Assembly (NCBI GenBank): GCA_016193045.1
Contig: JACPSW010000013.1
Span: 1-34,000 of the forward strand
From: Candidatus Rokuibacteriota bacterium
GTDB lineage: Bacteria > Methylomirabilota > Methylomirabilia > Rokubacteriales > CSP1-6
Direction of reading: 5' to 3'
Length of the DNA: 34,000 bases
Made by a program: the position numbers and the translations under genes. Position 1 is the first letter of the stretch; each line of letters opens with the position of its first letter. Positions 28,173 to 34,000 of this stretch are shown one piece after another. The notes beneath the pieces were generated by a model. That model was not told the origin of the DNA. It worked only from the letters and a program-made list of their open reading frames with translations, and ran no database searches.

Positions 28173-29120
28173 CTAGCGCGGGAGCGGGTGGAGGTCGGGC
28201 CGGCAGGAGGTGCAGGGATGGAGGCCGCACGCCTCGGCGCGCTCGCGCGAGGCGAAGAGCGTCAGCTCCGCAAGGGAGCGCCGCGGAAGCACCCCACAGG
28301 TCGGCAGGCAGTACTCGACATCTTCCCGGTCGCGGACGTACATGGCTTCGCGCACGACGCGGAAGTCGCCCGGCTGGCGCATGGTCTGGACGCCCTCGAC
28401 GGCGAGGAGGCGCTGCTTCAGCCCGATGCGCTTGCCCGCGTAGCCCGTCAGACCACCGTCGGCCCCCACCACGCGGTGGCAGGGAATGGCGATCGGCACC
28501 GGGTTGGTCCGAAGCGCCTGCGCGACGGCCCGGACGGCTGCCGGGCGGCCGAGCTCGCGGGCCACGTTGGCATAGGACGTCACAGCGCCGTAAGGAATCC
28601 GCGCGGTCAGCTCGAGCACCGTCCGGTGGAAGTCGCTGCGCGCCAGGCAAAGATCCAGCGGCCATTCGAGCCGGGTGCGCCGGCCCCGGAGGTACTCCAG
28701 GAGCTCCCAGTAGAGCCGCTCGATCTCCGCGCCGTCGGCCACCGCTTCCAGACCCGGCAGGCGCGGGACGCCGCCGCGCCCGAGATAGCGCACCAGCGAC
28801 ACGCCCTGCTCCGTGCGGCCGATGAGGATCCGACCGAGCGGCGAGTCGAACACGCCGTAGGTCAGGAGCCGCCTCCGAAGGTCGACCAGCCGCAGCTGAA
28901 GCTCGGCCCGCGCCGCCGTCTCCACCGCCGGCGCCGGCTCGCGCTTGAGGGTCCCCACCGTCTCGTCGAGGACGCGGTAGCGGTCGAACTCGCCGCGGCA
29001 CGGGGCGCAGCGCGCCACATGGTCCTGGACGCGCGCGCGCGCGCGGGCGCCCGCCTCCTGGACCGCCGCCGCGACCAGGTCCTCCTGGATCTCCCGGCAC
29101 ACCTGGGGCATCTGCTTCAT
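28173..29120 (-). CDS. Anti-sigma (ZAS) / O6-alkylguanine-DNA alkyltransferase / Ada zinc-domain fusion
   Basis: A single uninterrupted 315-residue frame with three parts. (1) Residues 1-60 are a zf-HC2 anti-sigma domain: C8-x25-H34-x3-C38-x2-C41, the exact ZAS spacing. (2) Residues about 85-243 are an MGMT/Ada C-terminal alkyltransferase domain: DFHRTVLELTARIPYGAVTSY, GRPAAVRAVAQALRTNPVPI, then IPCHRVVGADGGLTGYAGK, with C214 as methyl acceptor. (3) Residues about 255-310 look like the Ada N-terminal zinc domain: C271-x3-C275, C303-x2-C306, compared with C38-x3-C42-x26-C69-x2-C72 in E. coli Ada. No transmembrane helix and no AraC-type HTH are present. The ATG at 29120 overlaps the TGA of the ECF sigma gene. 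Inferred role: methylation-responsive anti-sigma factor and repair protein. Confidence 0.85.
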   Translation of the reverse strand: MKQMPQVCREIQEDLVAAAVQEAGARARARVQDHVARCAPCRGEFDRYRVLDETVGTLKREPAPAVETAARAELQLRLVDLRRRLLTYGVFDSPLGRILIGRTEQGVSLVRYLGRGGVPRLPGLEAVADGAEIERLYWELLEYLRGRRTRLEWPLDLCLARSDFHRTVLELTARIPYGAVTSYANVARELGRPAAVRAVAQALRTNPVPIAIPCHRVVGADGGLTGYAGKRIGLKQRLLAVEGVQTMRQPGDFRVVREAMYVRDREDVEYCLPTCGVLPRRSLAELTLFASRERAEACGLHPCTSCRPDLHPLPR

Positions 29121-29644
29121 CGCCGTGCCTCCATACGGGGCATCTCCGACTGATCGAGCGTCTGGCGGATCTTCCGGAACGCCTGAAAAACGTGGGCGCG
29201 CGCGCTCTCGGCCGAGCACCGGAGCATCCGCCCGATGGCGTCGTAATCGAGGTCGTGGAGCTTCCGGAGCGTGAACGCCATTCGCTGCTTCAGGGGGAGG
29301 CGCGCGACGGCCGCCTCCACCCGGTCCCGCGCCTCGTGGAAGAGGGTCTCCGCTTCCGGCCCGGGGTTCCCCCCGGCCCGGTCCTCGGCCCTCACCCCGG
29401 CGTAAGCCCGCCGCCGGCGCGTCTCCGACCGGAAGTGGTTCCGGCCGAGGTTGGTGGCGATGGCGAAGAGCCAGGCGCGCGCGTTGGCCTCCGGCGGGAG
29501 CGACCCCAGGGCCTTGAAGGCCCGGAGGAAGGTCTCCTGGCTCAGGTCATCGGCGTCCGAGACCCGGCCGGTGACCCGGAGGAGGTACCGGTAGATCTCC
29601 CCGTGATGGGCTGCCACGAGACCGTCGAATCGGTCGTCACTCAT
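29117..29644 (-). CDS. ECF-type RNA polymerase sigma factor
   Basis: A 175-residue extracytoplasmic-function sigma factor. Region 2 is about residues 10-75 (DADDLSQETFLRAFKAL, ARAWLFAIATNLGRNHFRSETRR). Region 4 is about 115-165 (LPLKQRMAFTLRKLHDLDYDAIGRML, SAESARAHVFQAFRKIRQTL). There are no regions 1 and 3, as usual for the class. The ATG at 29644 follows CGAGGCGAG. Its stop overlaps the start of the ZAS-alkyltransferase fusion, the normal layout of a sigma/anti-sigma pair. The 165-base gap to the divergent DinB-type gene should contain its promoter; I could not identify an autoregulated ECF-type element with confidence. Confidence 0.92.
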   Translation of the reverse strand: MSDDRFDGLVAAHHGEIYRYLLRVTGRVSDADDLSQETFLRAFKALGSLPPEANARAWLFAIATNLGRNHFRSETRRRRAYAGVRAEDRAGGNPGPEAETLFHEARDRVEAAVARLPLKQRMAFTLRKLHDLDYDAIGRMLRCSAESARAHVFQAFRKIRQTLDQSEMPRMEARR

Positions 29645-29758
29645 CGGCTCGCCTCGGACGGCGGGACCGCAGCCCCGCGACGTCCTGCGGCTCGCAGTAC
29701 CATACTCATCGCCCTAACCCTACAACACCGGAGCGGGGCTCGTGTGAAAACCTGGCGA

Positions 29759-29787
29759 TTGACCCGTGCCGGCCGCCACGACATACT
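29759..29787 (+). promoter_or_regulatory. Possible promoter of the DinB-family gene
   Basis: TTGACC (29759-29764), a 17-base spacer and CATACT (29782-29787) make an acceptable sigma-70 promoter, 22 bases before the ATG at 29810. It is in the gap shared with the divergent ECF sigma gene. Confidence 0.4.
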
Positions 29788-29809
29788 GTCTTCCACGGAG
29801 GAGACCCCC

Positions 29810-30412
29810 ATGGACGCCCTCGCCTTCTTCCTGGCCCAGCACGCCCGCCTGCACGCCGCCGACGTGGCGGAGGAGCGCTCCCTGGCCGAGCGCGTCTTCG
29901 GCGGGCTGACGGACGAGCAGCTCCGGCTCCGCCCGGTCAAGGGCTCCAACTCCCTGGCCTGGCTCCTCTGGCACATGGCGCGGACCGAGGACGCGGCCAT
30001 CAACGCCGTCGTCGCGAACCGTCGCCAGGTCTTGGACGAGGGCTGGGCGGAGCGCCTGAGGGTGCCCCGGCGCGATATCGGCACCGGCATGACGGAGGAG
30101 GAGGTCGTCGACCTCAGCGCGCGCATCGACCCCAGCGCCGTCAAGGCGTATCGCAGCGCCGTCGGCCGGAGGACGCGGGAGGTCGTCGTCGCCCTCCCCG
30201 CGGCGGCCTGGGAGGAGATTGTCGGCCAGGCGGACGTCGAGCGCGCCGTAGCGCAGGGCGCATTCGAGCCGGCGGCGGGCTGGGTCGCCCAGCTCTGGCA
30301 GGGCTCGTCGCGGGCGATGCGGCTCGGGGCCACGGCCATCACCCACAGCGCCATGCACCTGGGGGAGGCAATCACCATCCGGGGCCAGGCGGGCCTCCCC
30401 GTCGGCCTCTAA
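29810..30412 (+). CDS. DinB-family (DUF664-like) metalloprotein
   Basis: A 200-residue four-helix-bundle protein of the DinB superfamily. The metal triad is visible: H55 in LLWHMARTED, and H179/H183 in ITHSAMHLGEA. Some members are thiol-dependent S-transferases and the founding member is DNA-damage inducible; the reaction here is unknown. The ATG at 29810 follows GGAGGAG. It is divergent from the ECF sigma operon, which suggests it could be part of the same damage response, though only position supports this. Confidence 0.78.
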   Translation: MDALAFFLAQHARLHAADVAEERSLAERVFGGLTDEQLRLRPVKGSNSLAWLLWHMARTEDAAINAVVANRRQVLDEGWAERLRVPRRDIGTGMTEEEVVDLSARIDPSAVKAYRSAVGRRTREVVVALPAAAWEEIVGQADVERAVAQGAFEPAAGWVAQLWQGSSRAMRLGATAITHSAMHLGEAITIRGQAGLPVGL

Positions 30413-30427
30413 CCCTCGCCAGCCGTC

Positions 30428-30781
30428 TTAGCGAGCCCCGCCGGGATCGATCAATGCCAGGACCTTGCCGACCGCCTCCTGGAGAATGCCAGTGGGGACG
30501 CTCCCAATCCGTCTCGCCTTTCGAACCCGCCAATCGAGACTCTTGATCTGGTCTGAGAGAACCGCTCCCTCGACGCCAAGGCCTTTCGGAAGGAGTACCT
30601 CGAACGGATACCCCTTCACCTGGGAGGTCACGGGACAACAGACCGCCAGTCCGACGCGGCGGTTGTACGAACTCGGAGAGATCACCAGGGCCGGACGCTG
30701 CCCTGCCTGCTCGTGCCCCGCCCGGGGGTTGAACTGAAGCCACACGAGATCGCCGCGTGCGGGAACGTATGACGCCGACAC
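30428..30781 (-). CDS. mazF: MazF/PemK-type endoribonuclease toxin
   Basis: A 117-residue toxin of the MazF fold that cleaves mRNA at short sequences. It begins with YVPARGDLVWLQFNPRAGHEQAGQRPALVISP and continues with AVCCPVTSQVKGYPFEV and GAVLSDQIKSLDWRVRKA, the usual MazF motifs (the RGD/RP.LV and DQ.(R/K) regions). The GTG start at 30781 shares one base with the antitoxin stop (TAGTG), so translation is coupled. The RNA target is not predictable. The module ends close to the DinB-type gene (convergent). Confidence 0.9.
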   Translation of the reverse strand: MSASYVPARGDLVWLQFNPRAGHEQAGQRPALVISPSSYNRRVGLAVCCPVTSQVKGYPFEVLLPKGLGVEGAVLSDQIKSLDWRVRKARRIGSVPTGILQEAVGKVLALIDPGGAR

Positions 30782-31023
30782 TACCAAACCTCGCGGCCGG
30801 TCGGCCCCCCCGCTGGAACCTCCCCATGCAGATTCCGTCGAGTGACCTTCTTGAGGAGCTCGCCGATGGCGTACTTTCGACCTCGGAGCGGCCGGACCAG
30901 AAGACCGCCGTCCTCGACCGAGAGATCGACGGTGGACCCTTCCGCGACCTGTACCTCGGTCGCAAACGTCCTCGGAATCCGCAACCCGAGGCTGTTGCCC
31001 CACTTCTGAATCTTGGTCTGCAT
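30781..31023 (-). CDS. mazE: MazE-like AbrB-fold antitoxin
   Basis: An 80-residue antitoxin. The N-terminal swapped-hairpin DNA-binding part shows MQTKIQKWGNSLGLRIPRTFA, followed by the VEDGGLLVRPL strand; the C-terminal tail should mask MazF. GGAGGAGG lies just upstream of the ATG at 31023. The promoter at 31049-31077 is close enough for autorepression by a MazE-MazF complex, as known for the family. Confidence 0.88.
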   Translation of the reverse strand: MQTKIQKWGNSLGLRIPRTFATEVQVAEGSTVDLSVEDGGLLVRPLRGRKYAIGELLKKVTRRNLHGEVPAGGPTGREVW

Positions 31024-31048
31024 CCGACCTCCTCCAGGATATACAATG

Positions 31049-31077
31049 AAGATACGCAGGGCGGCTCGGCCTGTCAA
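31049..31077 (-). promoter_or_regulatory. Sigma-70 promoter of mazEF
   Basis: On the minus strand TTGACA (31077-31072), 17 bases, then TATCTT (31054-31049). The -10 ends 25 bases before the mazE ATG. It is divergent from the rnpB promoter, about 75 bases away. Confidence 0.7.
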
Positions 31078-31153
31078 TGTCCAACGTTCCAGACGGCGGC
31101 CGAGGCCTTGAGGAAGCTCCCCCCACCCGAGGATCATCTGCGCGAGGGTGGTG

Positions 31154-31159
31154 TATAAT
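31154..31159 (+). promoter_or_regulatory. Perfect -10 box of the RNase P RNA gene
   Basis: TATAAT at 31154-31159, with start expected near 31166, about 20 bases before the P1 helix. The -35 region (around 31131) shows only GGATCA, a poor match, so the promoter call rests on the -10 box and position. Confidence 0.55.
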
Positions 31160-31185
31160 TCGATGGTCTCCACGCTCTTTGAATC

Positions 31186-31482
31186 GCGCCAGAGAAGGCC
31201 GGATGGTCGCCGGCCGCGGCAACGCGGCGGGAGGAAAGTCCGGGCTCCGCAGGGCAGGGTGCTGGGTAACGCCCAGGGGGGGAAACCCCACGGACCAGTG
31301 CCACAGAAAACAGACCGCCGTCGCGAGACGGTAAGGGTGAAACGGTGAGGTAAGAGCTCACCAGCAGCTCGGGTGACCGGGCTGGCTCGGTAAACCCCAC
31401 CCGGAGCAAGGCCAAATAGGAGAGCCCCGTCCCAGGAAACTGGCCGGGGCACAGAACCCGGCTTACAGGCCTTCTCTGGCGC
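31186..31482 (+). ncRNA. rnpB: RNase P RNA, bacterial type A
   Basis: This catalytic RNA trims the 5' ends of tRNA precursors. The ends form a perfect 13-bp P1 helix: GCGCCAGAGAAGG (31186-31198) and CCTTCTCTGGCGC (31470-31482). Conserved blocks are in order: GAGGAAAGTCCGGGC (31231-31245), ACAGAAA, GGTAAGAGCTCACCAG, AGCAAGGCCAAATAGG (31405-31420) and AGAACCCGGCTTACAGG. At about 297 nt it is compact for type A. A T-rich stretch (TTTTCTTTTGGTTTT) follows P1 and likely helps termination. The 31483-31702 gap contains no recognisable gene and is less GC-rich than its surroundings. Confidence 0.95.
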
Positions 31483-31702
31483 TTTTCTTTTGGTTTTCGA
31501 TACTTCCAAGACACACAGAAGCTGCTTTCCAGAAGTTCCTCCAAGTCCCTTTCATTCCCAGTGGTTGCATGGTGCCGGGACCTGCGTGAAAAGATGGCAC
31601 ATAAACCCTGAACGTCGTCAGCCGGGTGGGGCTATTCCTGCACGAGTGGGACGCGGTATGCTTTGGGGCATCCGTTGCACTTAGGTCGTTGGAGGTGCCC
31701 GC

Positions 31703-34000
31703 GTGAAGTGTCCCCGCTGCCAGCACGAGAATTCGCCGCAGGCGAAGTTCTGCGAGGAGTGCGCGACCCCGCTGGCGCGAATCTGCCAGAACTGCGGCGC
31801 CCAGCTTTCCGCGACGGCGAAGTTCTGTCCCGAGTGCGCTCGGCCCGCCGCCGCAGGCGCAGCGACACAAGGCAAGTTCGGATCGCCGGAGGCCTATACC
31901 CCGAAGCACCTCGCCGAGAAGATCCTCACCTCCAAGAGCGCCCTCGAAGGCGAGCGCAAGCAGGTCACCGTCCTCTTCGCCGACCTCAAGGGCTCGATGG
32001 AGCTGCTCGCCGATCGCGATCCCGAGGAGGCGCGCAAGCTCCTCGACCCGGTATTGGAACACATGATGGAGGCCGTCCACCGGTACGAGGGGACGGTCAA
32101 CCAGGTCATGGGCGACGGGATCATGGCCCTCTTCGGCGCGCCGGTCGCCTCGGAGGACCACGCCATCCGCGCCTGCTACGCCGCCCTCCGCATGCAGGAG
32201 ACGGTCAAGCGCTTCGCCGACAACGTCCGGCGCGCGGAGGGCATCCCCCTCCAGATCCGCATCGGCCTGAACTCCGGCGAGGTCGTGGTTCGCTCGATCG
32301 GCAGCGACCTCCGCATGGACTACACCGCCGTCGGCCAGACTACCCACGTCGCCGCGAGGATGGAGCAGATGGCCCTGCCGGGGTCCATCCTGCTCTCGGC
32401 CGACACGCTGGCCCTCGCCGAGGGCTACGTGGAGGTCAAACCGCTGGGCCCGCTGCCGGTCAAGGGGCTCGAAGCGCCGCTCGAGGTCTACGAGCTGACG
32501 GGGGCGGCCACCGTCCGCTCGCGCTTCCGGGCCGCGGCGGCCCGCGGCCTCACCCGCTTCGTGGGCCGGGAGGGCGAGCTGGATCAACTCCGCCAAGCCC
32601 TCGAGCGCGCCCGGGTCGGCCACGGGCAGGTGGTGGCCGTCGTCGGGGAACCCGGCGTCGGCAAGTCCCGGCTCTACTGGGAGTTCAGTCACTCCCATCG
32701 CGCCCAGGGCTGGCTCGTCCTCGAGTCCGGCTCCGTCTCCTACGGCAAGGCGACCAACTACCTGCCGATCATCGAGCTGCTCCGGGCGTACTTTTCGATC
32801 GAGCACGCGGACGATCCCCGCAAGATCCGAGAGAAGGTGACGGGCAAGCTCCTCTCCCTCGACCGGCAGGTCGAGCCCTGCGTCTCGCCGATCTTGTGGC
32901 TCCTCGACGTCCCAGTCGAGGACGAGACCTGGAACCGCCTCGATCCGCCCCAGCGCCGCCAGAGGATCCTCGACGGGGTCAAGCGCCTGCTGCTGCGCGA
33001 GAGCCAGGTGCAGCCGCTCATGGTCCTGTTCGAGGATCTCCACTGGATCGACGCCGAGACCCAGGCCCTCCTGGAGAGCCTGGTGGAGAGCCTGCCCACG
33101 GCCCGGCTGCTCCTCCTCGTGAACTACCGCCCCGAGTACAGCCACGGCTGGGGGAGCAAGACCTATTACCGGCAGGTTCAGATCGATCCCCTGCCGCCCG
33201 AGAGCGCCGAAGCCTTGCTCGACGCTCTGCTCGGGAGCGACGCCACGCTCGCCCCCTTCAAGCGGCTGGTGATCGAGCGGACCGAGGGTAACCCGTTCTT
33301 CATCGAGGAGAGCGTCCGAACGCTGGTCGAGACTGGAGTCCTGGCGGGGGAGCGTGGCGCGTATCGCCTGACCCGAGCCGTCCAGGATTTCCAGCTTTCG
33401 GCCACGGCTCAGGCGATGCTCGCGGCGCGGATCGACCGGCTGACACCAGAGGACAAGCGCCTCCTCCAAGCGGCTGCGGTTATCGGCACCGACGTCCCCT
33501 TCGAGTTGCTTCAGGCTGTGGCCGACGAGCCTGAGGACCGGCTGCGCCGGGGGCTGGCCCAGCTCCAGGCGACAGAGTTCCTCTACGAGACGCGGTTGTT
33601 CCCGGACCTCGAGTACACGTTCCGGCACGCGCTCACCCACGAGGTCGCCTATGGCAGTCTACTGGCAGACCGTCGGCGCGCCCTCCATGGCCAGATCGTG
33701 GAGACCATGGAATCGCTCTATCCTGAACGCCTGGCCGAGCACGTGGAACGCCTGGCCCATCACGCCTTCGGGGGCGAAGTGTGGCACAAGGCCGTCCCGT
33801 ACGTCCGTCAGGCTGGTGCCAAGGCGGCCGCCCGCTCGGCCCACCGCGAGGCGGTGGCGTGTCTTGAGCAAGCACTTGTCGCGCTCCAGCACCTCCCAGA
33901 GAGCCGCGAGAAGCTCGGGCAGGCTATTGATATCCGGATAGATCTTCGCAATTCGCTCTGGCCACTCGGAGAGTACCGGCGGATGTTCGACTACCTATGC
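31703..34000 (+). CDS. Double zinc-ribbon adenylate/guanylate cyclase with AAA/STAND-type ATPase (3' partial)
   Basis: The first 766 codons, open at the window edge. Two zinc ribbons are at residues 1-46 (C3/C6/C17/C20 and C28/C31/C42/C45). A class III nucleotide cyclase domain is at about 85-260, with both metal Asp residues present (D94 in FADLKGS, D138 in GDGIMALFG) and YTAVGQTTHVAARM. A predicted P-loop ATPase follows: Walker A GEPGVGKSRL near 314-323, Walker B FEDLHWID near 440; TPR-like helices start near 700. Such proteins are signalling ATPases in soil and aquifer bacteria; ligand and product (cAMP or cGMP) are unknown. The GTG start at 31703 follows GGAGG. Confidence 0.88.
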   Translation, partial: MKCPRCQHENSPQAKFCEECATPLARICQNCGAQLSATAKFCPECARPAAAGAATQGKFGSPEAYTPKHLAEKILTSKSALEGERKQVTVLFADLKGSMELLADRDPEEARKLLDPVLEHMMEAVHRYEGTVNQVMGDGIMALFGAPVASEDHAIRACYAALRMQETVKRFADNVRRAEGIPLQIRIGLNSGEVVVRSIGSDLRMDYTAVGQTTHVAARMEQMALPGSILLSADTLALAEGYVEVKPLGPLPVKGLEAPLEVYELTGAATVRSRFRAAAARGLTRFVGREGELDQLRQALERARVGHGQVVAVVGEPGVGKSRLYWEFSHSHRAQGWLVLESGSVSYGKATNYLPIIELLRAYFSIEHADDPRKIREKVTGKLLSLDRQVEPCVSPILWLLDVPVEDETWNRLDPPQRRQRILDGVKRLLLRESQVQPLMVLFEDLHWIDAETQALLESLVESLPTARLLLLVNYRPEYSHGWGSKTYYRQVQIDPLPPESAEALLDALLGSDATLAPFKRLVIERTEGNPFFIEESVRTLVETGVLAGERGAYRLTRAVQDFQLSATAQAMLAARIDRLTPEDKRLLQAAAVIGTDVPFELLQAVADEPEDRLRRGLAQLQATEFLYETRLFPDLEYTFRHALTHEVAYGSLLADRRRALHGQIVETMESLYPERLAEHVERLAHHAFGGEVWHKAVPYVRQAGAKAAARSAHREAVACLEQALVALQHLPESREKLGQAIDIRIDLRNSLWPLGEYRRMFDYLC

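Noticed and set aside
31490..31684. A 64-codon plus-strand ORF between rnpB and the cyclase gene
   Set aside because: It starts within the T-rich tail of rnpB, has no ribosome site, and no motif could be recognised.
31463..33640. A 725-codon minus-strand frame opposite the cyclase gene
   Set aside because: The plus frame shows zinc ribbons, cyclase and P-loop motifs through the end; the minus frame shows none and crosses the RNase P RNA.

Overview
The window is high-GC bacterial chromosome (about 70% by eye) with densely packed genes. Two lipoproteins and a LolB-like protein point to a Gram-negative envelope. Housekeeping gene order (ispE, tRNA-Gln, prs, rplY, pth, ychF, then rpsU, dnaG, rpoD) together with a K+-type membrane pyrophosphatase recalls deltaproteobacterial relatives or Candidatus Rokubacteria/Methylomirabilota. 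That placement is inference; no marker was compared with a database.

Layout. 1-1445 (minus): a C-terminal piece of a CDP-archaeol-synthase-like (DUF46) gene, AT-richer than everything else, is joined abruptly to the first half of a DEAD/DEAH helicase. 1538-3719 (plus): a VanZ-like protein, a 26-residue membrane microprotein, a 70-bp REP-like palindrome and an Nramp-related transporter whose start lies in the palindrome. 3916-8483 (minus): an operon of amidohydrolase, peptide-type binding protein and two permeases, without ATPase genes. 8555-10354: a small translation-factor-like barrel protein and an RlmD-type 23S rRNA methyltransferase. 10464-14198 (plus): DUF721/DciA-like protein, a 15-TPR lipoprotein, a LolB-like lipoprotein and IspE. 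14269-19711 (plus): tRNA-Gln, prs, rplY, pth, hppA, ychF. 19792-26046 (plus): a near-consensus sigma-70 promoter and the macromolecular-synthesis operon rpsU-mutS2-dnaG-rpoD, followed by a CAT-anticodon tRNA. 26063-27411: a coiled-coil zinc-ribbon protein and RNase HI.

27461-30412 holds the most unusual content. An ECF sigma factor gene (minus) overlaps by ATGA a single gene encoding a zinc anti-sigma (ZAS, zf-HC2) domain, an O6-alkylguanine-DNA alkyltransferase domain and an Ada-type four-cysteine zinc domain. A DinB-family gene diverges from it. In E. coli Ada the two methyl-acceptor domains are joined to an AraC-type activator; here the activator appears to be replaced by an anti-sigma/sigma pair. 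I propose this as a methylation-damage-sensing sigma switch.

The end of the window has a mazEF module (minus), divergent from the RNase P RNA gene (plus), and then the first 766 codons of a double-zinc-ribbon adenylate/guanylate cyclase-ATPase that runs off the edge. Dispersed repeats include two complete and one half REP-like 70-bp palindromes, a roughly 190-bp intergenic repeat with two good copies and one partial copy, and a GGGAGAGGG/GGGTGAGGG repeat.
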